Source of the DNA: JABFRJ01 sp031365465
Lineage (GTDB): Bacteria > Pseudomonadota > Alphaproteobacteria > Rhizobiales > Hyphomicrobiaceae
Assembly (NCBI GenBank): GCA_031365465.1
Contig: JANLYD010000292.1
Coordinates: 1-30,272, forward strand
Direction: 5' to 3'
Length of the DNA: 30,272 bases
Every line of letters starts with the position of its first letter. Positions within the stretch are counted from its first letter, which is position 1. The position numbers were made by a program, and so were the translations under genes. Shown here piece by piece: positions 1 to 7,219 of this stretch. Below the pieces are notes generated by a model, which ran no database searches, was not told the DNA's origin, and saw only the letters and a list, made by a program, of their open reading frames with translations.

Positions 1-132
1 CACGGCCATCACCCGTTCGAGGGTCCGCGGCGGTCCCTGCAGATGAATTGGATGACGAGCGACAGCTCCAAGGGTTTCCACGCCATTCGCCACAAGTTGT
101 CCGCGGCGGTCAAGAAGTTGACCGCCGGCTGA
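1..132 (+). CDS. 3' end of a gene cut by the window edge, possibly a 2OG-Fe(II) oxygenase
   Basis: Frame 1 is open from the first base to TGA at 130-132 and gives the last 43 residues of a protein. The tail begins with a His-rich stretch (HGHHPFEGPRRS) followed by a hydrophobic strand and a basic helix. A His followed about ten residues later by Arg-x-Ser is what the last iron ligand and the 2-oxoglutarate-binding Arg look like in 2OG-Fe(II) oxygenases, but with so little sequence this is only a suggestion. Other frames here lack coding character. The coding call is fairly sure; the family is not. Confidence 0.6.
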   Translation, partial: HGHHPFEGPRRSLQMNWMTSDSSKGFHAIRHKLSAAVKKLTAG

Positions 133-157
133 GGCACCGTGCGGTGGCGGGGTGGGC

Positions 158-334
158 TCAGACCCAACGCGCGATGAACGACAACAACAGCGCAACGAGC
201 AAGCTGCGGGCCGGGTCGCTCATCAGCATGCCGGTGACCGGCTGCAGGTTCACGCCGAAGTATTTCGCCGCAATGACCAGCACCGTGATCACGACCGCGA
301 GCACATACAGAATATAGCCGAGTAATCCACGCAT
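158..334 (-). CDS. Small two-helix membrane protein, 58 residues
   Basis: A short reading frame starts at ATG (334-332) behind a strong ribosome-binding site (GGGGGAAG, about 6 bases upstream) and ends at TGA (160-158). The product starts MRGLLGYILYVLAVVITVLVIAAKYF, one hydrophobic helix over residues 4-23. A short loop follows with PVTGMLMSDPARS, then a second hydrophobic helix over residues 44-56, and the protein ends RWV. This is the layout of a small inner-membrane hairpin protein. I do not recognise a family and assign no function. It converges on the partial gene at 1-132 and is followed upstream by the PsiF gene on the same strand. The ribosome-binding site and the clean two-helix pattern are the main support. 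Confidence 0.7.
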   Translation of the reverse strand: MRGLLGYILYVLAVVITVLVIAAKYFGVNLQPVTGMLMSDPARSLLVALLLSFIARWV

Positions 335-390
335 CTACGCTTCCCCCTGTCGCTTCTGCACGTCCGCCGCGACAACGCCTCGAACGCCTT

Positions 391-405
391 TACACCTTAG
401 GTGTA
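391..405. repeat. Short inverted repeat TACACC-TTA-GGTGTA
   Basis: A perfect 6-bp inverted repeat with a 3-base loop lies between the PsiF gene (stop at 480) and the start of the small membrane protein (334). It could be an operator for the small gene or a weak hairpin after the PsiF gene. There is no T-tract, so it is not a standard terminator. Confidence 0.35.
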
Positions 406-479
406 CACGTCGCCAAACGCGAGCAGACACGGCGGCCGGCATCGCTGCCGTCCGCCGTCACTGTTCGTAAGGCCGTCGA

Positions 480-905
480 TCACTTCTTGGCAGGCGCGGC
501 CGGTGTTGCGCCGGCAGCCGGTACCGTTTTCTTCGCATCGGCGGCGGCTTTGTTGAGGCCGACGTGATCGGCGACGCACTTCTTTTCGAAGCTGGCCTTG
601 GCGGCGCCGGCGAGCTTTTTGTCGGCCGATTCCTTGGCGCAGGACGATTTTGCGTCTTTGGCGCACTTGGTCATGAAGCTGGTCTTGGCGGCGCCCGCCA
701 ACTTCTTGTTGCCGGCTTCCAGCGAGCAGCTCGAGTCGGCGGCCATGGCAGGGGCAGCGGCAGCGGCAGCCGGTGCTTTCGGAGCTGGCGGCGCCGGCAT
801 CGCGGCTTTCGGGGCGGGTGCGGCAGGCGTGGCCGACGGCGCCTGGGCGGAAACGGATGCGACCGAACCAACGGCGATCACGGCAGCGAGTAGGAAGCGA
901 TTCAT
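480..905 (-). CDS. Exported PsiF-repeat protein
   Basis: The 141-residue product has a signal peptide (residues 1-20, cleavage after SVSA), an Ala/Pro-rich linker (21-57), and two psiF-type repeats at 60-81 and 89-110. Each repeat runs C-x8-LAGAAK-x-SF-x3-C, with cysteines at 60, 81, 89 and 110 that could form disulfides in the periplasm. The tail is again Ala/Pro/Lys rich. PsiF of E. coli is a phosphate-starvation-inducible protein of unknown role; small PsiF-repeat proteins are common in alphaproteobacteria. The ATG at 905-903 has a good ribosome-binding site (GGAGGA). The role is not known; the family call rests on the two well-preserved repeats. Longer overlapping readings in other frames are arginine-rich shadows. 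Confidence 0.88.
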   Translation of the reverse strand: MNRFLLAAVIAVGSVASVSAQAPSATPAAPAPKAAMPAPPAPKAPAAAAAAPAMAADSSCSLEAGNKKLAGAAKTSFMTKCAKDAKSSCAKESADKKLAGAAKASFEKKCVADHVGLNKAAADAKKTVPAAGATPAAPAKK

Positions 906-952
906 GAAGTCCTCCGAGTGAGCACGACCGCGGCGCGGCCTTCGAGTTCGAC

Positions 953-958
953 ATTATA
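953..958 (-). promoter_or_regulatory. Possible -10 box (TATAAT) of the PsiF gene
   Basis: On the minus strand a perfect TATAAT lies about 48 bases upstream of the PsiF start codon. No good -35 hexamer is visible at 16-18 bases, so this is a weak call. Confidence 0.3.
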
Positions 959-1098
959 ACGTACAAGGCCACCGAGTTTCCGTCGCGGCCGTGTACGAAG
1001 CTTATTCAACGATTCGTTGCAGACCGGCATCACCGGATTGCGGCTTTTCCCGCGCATCTTGAACGAATTTCGCCACCCAACATGGGTTTAGTGCCGGC

Positions 1099-1557
1099 TC
1101 ACGTCAAAATCATGCATGTCGTGGTGCCGTGCGCATAGAGCTTGCCGTCGGCGTCCACGATACGGCCCTCAGCCGTTGCGACCCGGCGGCCGAGGTGGAC
1201 GACTTTGCCTTCGGCGCGCACCAGGCCCGTTTTGACGCTCATGCCGCGCACGAGGTGAACACGATACTCGAGCGTCGTATAGGATTCGCCGGGCTTTATC
1301 ATGGTGTGAACCGCGCACCCCATCGCACTATCGAGCAGCGTACCGGCAAGGCCGCCATGCACGCTGCCGAGCGGATTGTAGTGCTCGATGCGCGGCGTGC
1401 ACGTAAACACGACCTCGCCCGGGCGCGCTTCGATCAGCCTCATGCCGATCAGGAGTCCAAATGGCGGCGGCGGCATCCGGCCGTCGATCATCGCCTGCAT
1501 CTGCTCGAGGCCCGTCATGGCCTGCAGATCGACGGTGAGGTTTTCCGCGTCCGACAT
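1099..1557 (-). CDS. PaaI-type hotdog thioesterase
   Basis: A 152-residue single hotdog domain protein, predicted to hydrolyse an acyl- or aryl-CoA thioester in the cytoplasm. Residues 64-77 (GSVHGGLAGTLLDS) hold the HGG motif and the downstream acidic residue typical of the PaaI/YbgC 4HBT group. The later strands (YTTLEYRVHLVRGM, then GKVVHLGRRVATAEGRI) fit the rest of the fold. I chose the ATG at 1557 because GGA lies 7 bases upstream. An ATG at 1569 and a longer in-frame extension to 1608 exist but have no ribosome-binding site. The gene lies downstream of the PRC-barrel gene but is separated from it by a strong terminator, so it is probably transcribed alone. Its link to the acyl-CoA clusters further right is not established. 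Confidence 0.85.
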   Translation of the reverse strand: MSDAENLTVDLQAMTGLEQMQAMIDGRMPPPPFGLLIGMRLIEARPGEVVFTCTPRIEHYNPLGSVHGGLAGTLLDSAMGCAVHTMIKPGESYTTLEYRVHLVRGMSVKTGLVRAEGKVVHLGRRVATAEGRIVDADGKLYAHGTTTCMILT

Positions 1558-1628
1558 GCTGTGTTCCATCTGCGAGGTTTGATCGAACCGTGCGCGGCGA
1601 CATATCACCGGACGGCCCGCGTAGCGCG

Positions 1629-1655
1629 AAAAACCCCCGATCTTGCGATCGAGGG
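1629..1655 (-). terminator. Rho-independent terminator of the PRC-barrel gene
   Basis: Read on the minus strand, CCCTCGATC-GCAA-GATCGGGGG forms a 9-position stem with one mismatch and a 4-base loop, immediately followed by TTTTT. It sits about 47 bases after the PRC-barrel stop codon and ahead of the thioesterase gene. A second inverted repeat (CGCGATA-TG-TATCGCG, 1660-1675) lies just before it. Confidence 0.85.
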
Positions 1656-1701
1656 CTTCCGCGATATGTATCGCGAGCGCCGAGGCAGCTCGGAGCAGTG
1701 C

Positions 1702-2334
1702 TTACTGCTTGGCGGCAGCAGGTGCGGCTTTTTCCTTGGCTGCTTCGACTGCTTCCTTGCCCTTCTCCATGGCCGACTGGCCGAGTTCCTTGGCCTTGTC
1801 GGCAGCGACCTTCGCCGCTTCCTTTGCCTTCTCATAAGCTGGGCCGGCGCCTTCTTTGGTCTTGTCGGACAGCGCCTTGAGCTTGTCCTGCGCCTTCTCC
1901 ATCAGCGATTTCTTGTCGCCACGGCCGTACGGCTCGAGCGCTGCGATCACGTCTTTGCTGGCGGCCGGCAGGGAGATGGTGGTCTTGCCGTCCTTCTTCG
2001 AGAATACCAGCGCGCCATAGCGCACGCCGACCAGCTTCTCGCCAGCGCCGAGGATGCCGCCGGTGCCGAGAATGACGCCCTCGACTTCATTCGACGTGTT
2101 CATGATGAGGTCTTTGATGTCGCCGATCACGACGCCATCCTTGTTGACGACGTTGGCGCCGATCAGCTTGTCCTTGGCGGCATACTGCTGCGGGCCGAGG
2201 GCCCTGTAGAACACGTTGGCCGGGATCTTGGTCGCCGCCACCGGAGCGGTAGCGGCGGCTGGCGCCTGGGCGAAAGCGGGTGCGGTGAACGCCAGCACAG
2301 CCGATACCGCTGCACCGAGAATGAATTTGCTCAT
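1702..2334 (-). CDS. Exported PRC-barrel domain protein with an LEA-like tail
   Basis: The 210-residue product has a signal peptide (1-22, cleavage after PAFA) and an Ala/Pro linker. A PRC-barrel domain covers roughly residues 40-125 (LIGANVVNKDGVVIGDIKDLIM, then VEGVILGTGGILGAGEKLVGVRYGAL). The tail (about 140-210) is rich in Lys, Ala and Glu with repeated KAKEAAK-like units, resembling LEA or apolipoprotein-like amphipathic helices. PRC-barrel proteins with this layout are common in Rhizobiales and are often linked to envelope or stress functions, but the precise role is unknown. The ATG at 2334 follows AAGGA. The gene ends in its own terminator. Confidence 0.88.
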   Translation of the reverse strand: MSKFILGAAVSAVLAFTAPAFAQAPAAATAPVAATKIPANVFYRALGPQQYAAKDKLIGANVVNKDGVVIGDIKDLIMNTSNEVEGVILGTGGILGAGEKLVGVRYGALVFSKKDGKTTISLPAASKDVIAALEPYGRGDKKSLMEKAQDKLKALSDKTKEGAGPAYEKAKEAAKVAADKAKELGQSAMEKGKEAVEAAKEKAAPAAAKQ

Positions 2335-2491
2335 GGTATAATCCTTCTAGAGTTTCGGTCTGTGCGGCATCCGCGGCCGACTGACAAATTCGGTGTCACG
2401 TCATCGTTTGTCGTCGCGCTTGGGTGCTCTCTGTAGGCAACCCCATGTGAACGGACGCTGAACTCGTGAGACTGCACCGCTGTCGGAGATA

Positions 2492-2704
2492 GTGCGGGTT
2501 GCCCCCGACGGCAAGCGGTTTCCGGGCAAAGAGGAACGGGAATGGGCAGAGCGAGCACGCAAAGCTGGCTTTATCAACATCCGCACTCCTTCACTCGCGA
2601 TCCCTCACGAGAATCCAAGCAAACACCCGGTAGGAATGGCGTCTCTGAAAGCCGAAGACGAGGCATACTCAACGACGCAAGCGCATCGCGGCGATGATGA
2701 CTGA
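2492..2704 (+). CDS. Doubtful small ORF, 70 residues
   Basis: The interval 2335-2712 lies between the PRC-barrel start and the end of the first crotonase gene and holds no clear gene. The best candidate is this GTG-started frame, with GGAG three bases upstream, giving a charged product starting with VRVAPDGKRFPGKEEREWAE. The composition is soluble and not obviously out-of-frame junk, but the spacing of the ribosome-binding site is short and I recognise no family. I see no other feature in the interval. Confidence 0.25.
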   Translation: MRVAPDGKRFPGKEEREWAERARKAGFINIRTPSLAIPHENPSKHPVGMASLKAEDEAYSTTQAHRGDDD

Positions 2705-2712
2705 TACGGCCA

Positions 2713-3504
2713 TTAGCATCCGCGAAAAGCCGGTTTGCGCTTTTCGGCCATGGCCGCAATGCCTTCCTTTGCATCCGCCGTCGTCGCGATGCGCGCAAGG
2801 GTGAGCGCCTCGTCCTCCAATTGAGCCTCCATTTGAGCAGCGCTCGCGCGCGCAAACAGCCGCTTGATTTCGCCATAGGCCAACGTCGGGCCTTGCGCGA
2901 ACTGTGTGGCGATCGCCAGCGCTTCATCTTGTAGCTTTTCGTCTCCAACCACTCGATCGAAGAGGCCGGCCTGGAGTGCGTCGGGCGCCGTCAACACTTC
3001 GGCAAGCAATACGAAGCGGCGCGCGCGAGCCGGTCCCATGCGTGCGGTCAACGTGACGGTCGTGCCTGAATCGCAGCTGAAGCCCAATTGCGCGAACGCC
3101 GAGCCGATCTTGGTCGATTGACCGGCCACGACAACGTCACAACCGGCGAGCAATGCTGCGCCACCGCCCATGGCGTAACCTTGAACCGCAGCGACCATCG
3201 GCACCGGCAATTTCCACGCGCGCTGCAAACCCATGTGCAGGTCCGCAGTCCAACGGCGTACCAGCGGCCCAAGATTTTCTTTCTCCGGGTAAAATTTCTT
3301 GATGTCGCCCCCGACGCTGAAGTTCGTCCCGTCCGCACGCAGCAATACGGCGCGCAGATCCTTCCGGTCCCACAAATCAGTGAACACCCTTTTGAAGTCC
3401 CGCGTAAAATCTTCGTCGAACGGGTTGCCCCGCGCCGGCTGCGCGAGGTTGACGATCGCCAACCCGTCTTGCATTTCGAGGCGAAGCGACGGTGTCGTTC
3501 CCAT
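2713..3504 (-). CDS. Crotonase-family protein lacking both hydratase glutamates
   Basis: The 263-residue product has the crotonase fold: N-terminal strands, the first oxyanion-hole segment (FSVGGDIKKF, 62-71), the second (YAMGGGAALLAGCD, 110-123), and the C-terminal helical region. Enoyl-CoA hydratases use two Glu residues, in GGGxE and in the PEI segment. Here the matching positions are Ala117 and Phe137 (IGSAFAQLGFSCDSGT), so simple hydration is unlikely. An isomerase, a hydrolase or another crotonase chemistry is possible. I chose the ATG at 3504 (MGTTPSLRLE), with AAAGG upstream; the longer frame to 3645 crosses the promoter region. It is divergent from the gene at 3648, and a candidate operator lies between them. 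Confidence 0.88.
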   Translation of the reverse strand: MGTTPSLRLEMQDGLAIVNLAQPARGNPFDEDFTRDFKRVFTDLWDRKDLRAVLLRADGTNFSVGGDIKKFYPEKENLGPLVRRWTADLHMGLQRAWKLPVPMVAAVQGYAMGGGAALLAGCDVVVAGQSTKIGSAFAQLGFSCDSGTTVTLTARMGPARARRFVLLAEVLTAPDALQAGLFDRVVGDEKLQDEALAIATQFAQGPTLAYGEIKRLFARASAAQMEAQLEDEALTLARIATTADAKEGIAAMAEKRKPAFRGC

Positions 3505-3550
3505 GGACCTGTTGCCTTTCCGTTGGCGGGCTGCGGTAGCGCTCTGAGCA

Positions 3551-3562
3551 CAGTCTAGACTG
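3551..3562. repeat. Perfect 12-bp palindrome CAGTCTAGACTG
   Basis: A perfect palindrome in the divergent promoter region between the crotonase (3504) and the CrtC/AttH-like gene (3648), 12 bases from the shared candidate operator at 3575-3592. It may be a second binding site. Confidence 0.4.
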
Positions 3563-3574
3563 CGTGGCGGACTG

Positions 3575-3592
3575 TAGTACACTACCGCACGA
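3575..3592. promoter_or_regulatory. Candidate operator C of the shared regulon
   Basis: Read on the minus strand, the site is TCGTGCGGTAGTGTACTA. It matches four other promoter-located sites in this window (T-N2-T-R-[C/A]-N6-GTA-N2-A) and shares the 10-mer GTGTACTACA, running past its end, with the site at 13268. It lies between two divergent genes, 71 bases from one start codon and 56 from the other. Binding is inferred from sequence only. Confidence 0.5.
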
Positions 3593-3647
3593 CATGACGG
3601 CGTTAGAATTTGTGTTACGTGAAATTCGGTACAAGGTCGGATCAATC

Positions 3648-4757
3648 ATGCTGACGCCTCAAGACGATCTCATTGGCCATCAACTGCCGACCACATTCGA
3701 CCAGATCGACAACAGCGACCCCGCGTGGATGGAGCGGCTCTGGTACACCGGCCATCCGGTGCCCGACGGCGACGTAATTTTTGACATCGGGCTCGGCTAT
3801 CATCCCAACCGCAACGTCATGGACGCCTTCGCCGGTGTGGCCATCGCCGGACGGCAGTGGAATTTCCGCGGGTCGCGGCGGTTGCGGCCTGATCCACTGA
3901 CGACTGCAGTGGGTCCATTGTCGATCGTGGTGATCGAAGGGTTGCGGCGGCATCGTTTGGTGCTGGCACAGAACGCGTCGGGCATCCGCTTCGATATCGA
4001 GTTTCACGGGACCATGAACGCGCACGAAGAGAACGCGCACCTGAGACGCCGTGACGGCCGCGTGACGGAAAATATGGCCCGAGGCCAGCAACTCGGCCGC
4101 TATACCGGTTGGATCGAGTTCGATGGTCGCCGTGTGAGCGTCGATGGCTGGCTTGGCCAGCGCGATCACTCCTGGGGCGTGCGCGCTGAAATGCGAACCG
4201 ATGAAACAAGCCCGCCGCTGACATTCTACCCCCCGTTCTTTTATTGCTGGACCACGGCGCAATTCAAGGATCGCGGCTTGCACGTCTTTTTCAAAGAGCG
4301 CGCGCCGGGAGACAAGATCTATCTGTCCGGCGAGGAAGTGTTCGGAGTCGGCAGCCGGGCATCGTCGCGGTCGCACTTAACGGACGTCTCGCACGCGTGC
4401 GACTGGAGCGACGATCCGTTGGGTCAGTCGATGAAGTCCGCGACATTCGAGTTGACCTTCGCTGACGGACGCAAGCGGCCCATTTCCATTCGCGTGCTGC
4501 CTGCGAAGTACTATCTGAAGGGCGGCCTCTATGGCGGACTGGATGGCTGGTTCCACGGCGACGACAAGGGGAAACTGTTCGCCGCCCACGACGTCTGGGA
4601 CTTGACCGATGCTGCAACGCGACGGCGTGTGCGCACTCTTGCCGACCAGGTCATCGAAGTGCGCGACGGCGACGATGTCGGCTATGGCATTATCGAATAC
4701 GGTGTCGGTAAGGGCTTCGCACAATACGCAAGCGTACAAGCTCATCCGCCGATCTGA
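3648..4757 (+). CDS. CrtC/AttH-like (DUF7064/DUF7065-type) protein of unknown function
   Basis: The 369-residue soluble protein is beta-rich with many aromatic residues. The clearest mark is GQRDHSWGVR at residues 170-179, a motif I associate with the CrtC/AttH lipocalin-like family (hydroxyneurosporene synthase relatives), often annotated as DUF7064/DUF7065. Proteins of this type recur beside steroid, terpenoid and acyl-CoA catabolic genes, but no reaction is assigned. I chose the ATG at 3648 because AAGGTCGG lies just upstream; an in-frame extension to 3564 would overlap the candidate operator. It is divergent from the crotonase at 2713-3504, so both probably respond to the same signal. It converges on the minus-strand operon at 4775 with a 17-base gap. 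Confidence 0.8.
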   Translation: MLTPQDDLIGHQLPTTFDQIDNSDPAWMERLWYTGHPVPDGDVIFDIGLGYHPNRNVMDAFAGVAIAGRQWNFRGSRRLRPDPLTTAVGPLSIVVIEGLRRHRLVLAQNASGIRFDIEFHGTMNAHEENAHLRRRDGRVTENMARGQQLGRYTGWIEFDGRRVSVDGWLGQRDHSWGVRAEMRTDETSPPLTFYPPFFYCWTTAQFKDRGLHVFFKERAPGDKIYLSGEEVFGVGSRASSRSHLTDVSHACDWSDDPLGQSMKSATFELTFADGRKRPISIRVLPAKYYLKGGLYGGLDGWFHGDDKGKLFAAHDVWDLTDAATRRRVRTLADQVIEVRDGDDVGYGIIEYGVGKGFAQYASVQAHPPI

Positions 4758-4774
4758 TGCGCCTGTGTGATGCG

Positions 4775-5269
4775 CTACGCTTCCTGCCCACTCGACATTT
4801 CGGCGAACAATGGGCGCGGTGCGTTCCTGAGCTCGATGTCGACTTCGGCTCGCATGGCGGAGAGCAAATGCATCTCGATTTTCTGTGTTGTGTCGGGCGG
4901 CAGTTGCGTGCGCACAGCATCGAGCCAGGCGAACACGCTGCTCACGGTGCGATTGAGATCGTCGCGGCGCGTCAGCAGATCGTTTATCGACGACGTGGCA
5001 ACGATCGCGTCATCCGGCAGCAGCGGCAGTGCTGGGGCAACGGTCAGCTTGCTGGTCAGACTGGTGATACCGTCGAGCGCGTCGCGCTGCGCCGCAATCT
5101 GCTGCAGCAAAAAGCCGGCCGACCAGTCGGCCCTGACTTTGAAAGTGTTGAGCAGGTTGATGACGCCGAACACCTGTCCGCGCGCGAACTCGTCGTCGAG
5201 GCGGGTCAGCACTTCCCGACGCAGCGTCGCGCACATGCCGTCGATCAGTCGCGGAAACGAATTGTTCAT
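4775..5269 (-). CDS. DUF6285-like small protein, partner of the kinase
   Basis: A 164-residue, mostly alpha-helical soluble protein. The N-terminal part (PRLIDGMCATLRREVLTRL, then FARGQVFGVINLLNTF) and the helical body match my memory of DUF6285 proteins, which sit next to aminoglycoside-phosphotransferase-like kinases in acyl-CoA gene clusters. The start codon overlaps the stop of the kinase gene by 4 bases (ATGA), so the two are translationally coupled and probably work together. In the Pseudomonas putida levulinate pathway the kinase LvaA needs a small partner, LvaB; this protein may be its counterpart, though I cannot confirm homology without a search. It is the last gene of the five-gene operon. 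Confidence 0.75.
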   Translation of the reverse strand: MNNSFPRLIDGMCATLRREVLTRLDDEFARGQVFGVINLLNTFKVRADWSAGFLLQQIAAQRDALDGITSLTSKLTVAPALPLLPDDAIVATSSINDLLTRRDDLNRTVSSVFAWLDAVRTQLPPDTTQKIEMHLLSAMRAEVDIELRNAPRPLFAEMSSGQEA

Positions 5270-6300
5270 GACAGCCCCTCGATCGTTTTCACCATCTGGC
5301 GTAGGCAGGTGGCAATCTGGCTGCCCATAGCGGGCATACGCATGTCGTTGAAGCGGCCTTCCTCAAAACAGCGTGCTGCAGCCATGTGCGTGGCGGCCAG
5401 CTTGAGCAGCGAAAACGCCTGGTAATAGCGAACCGAAGGCATGCAAACCTGAAAGCCGACCTTCTCACTGTAGCGCTCGTAGAACCATTCGGGCTCGGCA
5501 AGCCGGCTGATGAGCTTACTGCCGCCCATGTACATCGGCAGGCTGGCCCAGCCCAAATCTTCATGCGGATCACCGAGGTGAACGAGTTCCCAATCGAGAA
5601 CAGCGGTTATGCTGCCATTGTCTTCGAGAAAGTTGCCGTTGCGATAGTCGCCATGAACGATGGCGACATGGGGCGCCACCGGCGCGTGCGCCTTCAACCA
5701 GCGGATTCCCCATTCCGCCAAGGGATAGGGCCGCATTGCCCAACGCGCGATCCGGTTCTCCCAGTCTTCCACCGCCATGCGAGCAGCGTTTTGCGGGCTC
5801 ATCCCGTGCGCGAGGGCCGAAATGGGTTTGGTTTGCCAGCTGACCCGATGCAAAGCTGCCAGGGCATCGATGAACTGTTCGCCAAGCCGGCGGCGATAGG
5901 CTTCGTCCAGCGGCGGCGAGCCAGCCGGCACCCATGGGACCATGGGCGCACCAGCTTTCTTCTCACAAAATAAAAATGGTGCGCCGAAAACGCTTGGGTC
6001 ATCACTGTGCCAGAACGCGCGGGGCACGGGTACGCCACTGCCCTCGAGTGATCGCATCGCCAGCGCTTCCGGCATTGAACTGTACGGCGCAAATAGCCCG
6101 TACTCTGGCCCCAGACGAAGGATGAGATCGCGTTCGCCTGCTTCGCCGGGCAGCCCGGAAACGGGTACGAGATAGGTCAGCCACGAAAATCCGGCGGGAA
6201 AGCGCTTGATTGCGCCGGTTTCGACAAGTGCGCCGGTTTCGCGGCTCAGATAGGCGGCAATTTTGCGCGCCAGTGATGCGTCGTCGCTGACAAGGTTCAT
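5266..6300 (-). CDS. APH-family phosphotransferase (LvaA/ACAD10-11 kinase-like)
   Basis: The 344-residue kinase has the APH/choline-kinase fold. The catalytic loop is HGDYRNGN (216-223, with Asp218 as base and Asn223 as metal ligand). The metal-binding Asp is in DWELVHLGDPHEDLGW (Asp236 onward), the form typical of the acyl-CoA-dehydrogenase-associated group rather than of antibiotic kinases. The N-lobe carries the usual strands (RFPAGFSWLTYLV, then DLILRLGP). Known relatives (LvaA; the kinase domains of ACAD10/ACAD11) phosphorylate hydroxyacyl-CoAs so that an acyl-CoA dehydrogenase-fold enzyme can remove the phosphate. The gene lies 16 bases after the SDR and overlaps the DUF6285-like gene. 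The exact substrate is unknown. Antibiotic resistance is unlikely from this context. Confidence 0.9.
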   Translation of the reverse strand: MNLVSDDASLARKIAAYLSRETGALVETGAIKRFPAGFSWLTYLVPVSGLPGEAGERDLILRLGPEYGLFAPYSSMPEALAMRSLEGSGVPVPRAFWHSDDPSVFGAPFLFCEKKAGAPMVPWVPAGSPPLDEAYRRRLGEQFIDALAALHRVSWQTKPISALAHGMSPQNAARMAVEDWENRIARWAMRPYPLAEWGIRWLKAHAPVAPHVAIVHGDYRNGNFLEDNGSITAVLDWELVHLGDPHEDLGWASLPMYMGGSKLISRLAEPEWFYERYSEKVGFQVCMPSVRYYQAFSLLKLAATHMAAARCFEEGRFNDMRMPAMGSQIATCLRQMVKTIEGLS

Positions 6301-6316
6301 GGGTGCAAAGACATTC

Positions 6317-7201
6317 TCAAGTTCTGCTGCCCCGTGGGGAATCGGTCAGCAGCTTCGGCAGCACCGAGCGATGGAATCCCTCGAACGGCTTACTGTTCTG
6401 GTGCGGCGTCAAGGTCCAGGTACCCCGCGCATTCGGCGTACCACCGTCCACACGAATACAACTTCCTGTGATGTAGGCCGCTGCTGGTGAAAGTAGATAG
6501 ACGATAGCGCCGGCCACTTCCGCCTCGGTGCCGAAACGGGCGAGCGGCACGGTCTTCGGAAACTCGAGTATCTTTGCCTTGGCTTCCGGCGCGTAGGTGT
6601 CAAAGCCGCTCGAGGCAATGCCGCCGGGTGCGACGGTGTTGACGCGCACACCGGCAGCGGCCCACTCGCACGCGGCGGTTTCAGTCAGCGTCAGCATGCC
6701 GCCGCGCGCTGCAGCCGAATGGGCAAAGTCGGGCCAGCCGTTCCAGATGTCCGCGATGATATTGACGATGGCCCCACCGCTCTTTTCCATGGCACGATTG
6801 TAGACTTCGCGCATGACTATGAAACCGCCGGTGAGGTTCGATCGTATCACCGCCTCGAAGCCCTTAGTCGAAATCGTCTTCATCGCCGTACGATACTGCC
6901 CGCCGGCGTTGTTGACCAACCCGTCGAGGCGTCCGTGCGCCTGCAGCACGGCGTCGACCGTCGCGCCGACGCCGGCTTCGTCGCGGATATCGCAAGCGTG
7001 CGCACTCGCGCTGCCCCCGTCCTCGGCGATCTCCGCTTTCACCGTTTCAAGCTTTTCGAGCGTGCGTCCGACGAGAGCAACGTGAGCGCCTAGCGAGGCG
7101 AGTTCATGGGCGGTGCAGCGGCCGATCCCGCTGCCACCGCCGGTGACGATGACAACTTGGCCGGCAAACAAATCTGAACGGAATATGGATCTGTAAGGCA
7201 A
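6317..7201 (-). CDS. PECR-like short-chain dehydrogenase/reductase
   Basis: The 294-residue SDR has the cofactor loop TGGGSGIG (20-27) and NNAGG (97-101). The usual YxxxK pair is replaced: the aligned segment is HSAAARGG, with His161 and Arg166. The same HSxAARxG pattern occurs in peroxisomal trans-2-enoyl-CoA reductase (PECR), and the C-terminal extension after the DGG motif also fits that group. An NADPH-dependent enoyl-CoA or dienoyl-CoA reduction is therefore more likely than alcohol oxidation. The start is a TTG at 7201 with GGGAGG nine bases upstream; the resulting N-terminus (PYRSIFRSDLFAGQ) is typical of the family. It lies 18 bases after the dehydrogenase and 16 before the kinase in the same operon. 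Confidence 0.87.
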   Translation of the reverse strand: MPYRSIFRSDLFAGQVVIVTGGGSGIGRCTAHELASLGAHVALVGRTLEKLETVKAEIAEDGGSASAHACDIRDEAGVGATVDAVLQAHGRLDGLVNNAGGQYRTAMKTISTKGFEAVIRSNLTGGFIVMREVYNRAMEKSGGAIVNIIADIWNGWPDFAHSAAARGGMLTLTETAACEWAAAGVRVNTVAPGGIASSGFDTYAPEAKAKILEFPKTVPLARFGTEAEVAGAIVYLLSPAAAYITGSCIRVDGGTPNARGTWTLTPHQNSKPFEGFHRSVLPKLLTDSPRGSRT

Positions 7202-7219
7202 AGCGAACAGCCTCCCGCT

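Noticed and set aside
397..972. Minus-strand frame of 191 codons overlapping the PsiF gene
   Set aside because: Arginine-rich shadow; the PsiF frame has signal peptide, repeats and ribosome-binding site.
1129..2436. Long plus-strand open frame of 435 codons
   Set aside because: It is antisense to the thioesterase and PRC-barrel genes, rich in Arg, His and Asp-Val-Gly strings, with no domain. It is a high-GC shadow.
5266..6300. Antibiotic-resistance aminoglycoside kinase
   Set aside because: The fold is shared, but the DWELVHLGDPHEDLGW motif and the acyl-CoA operon context fit the hydroxyacyl-CoA kinase group.
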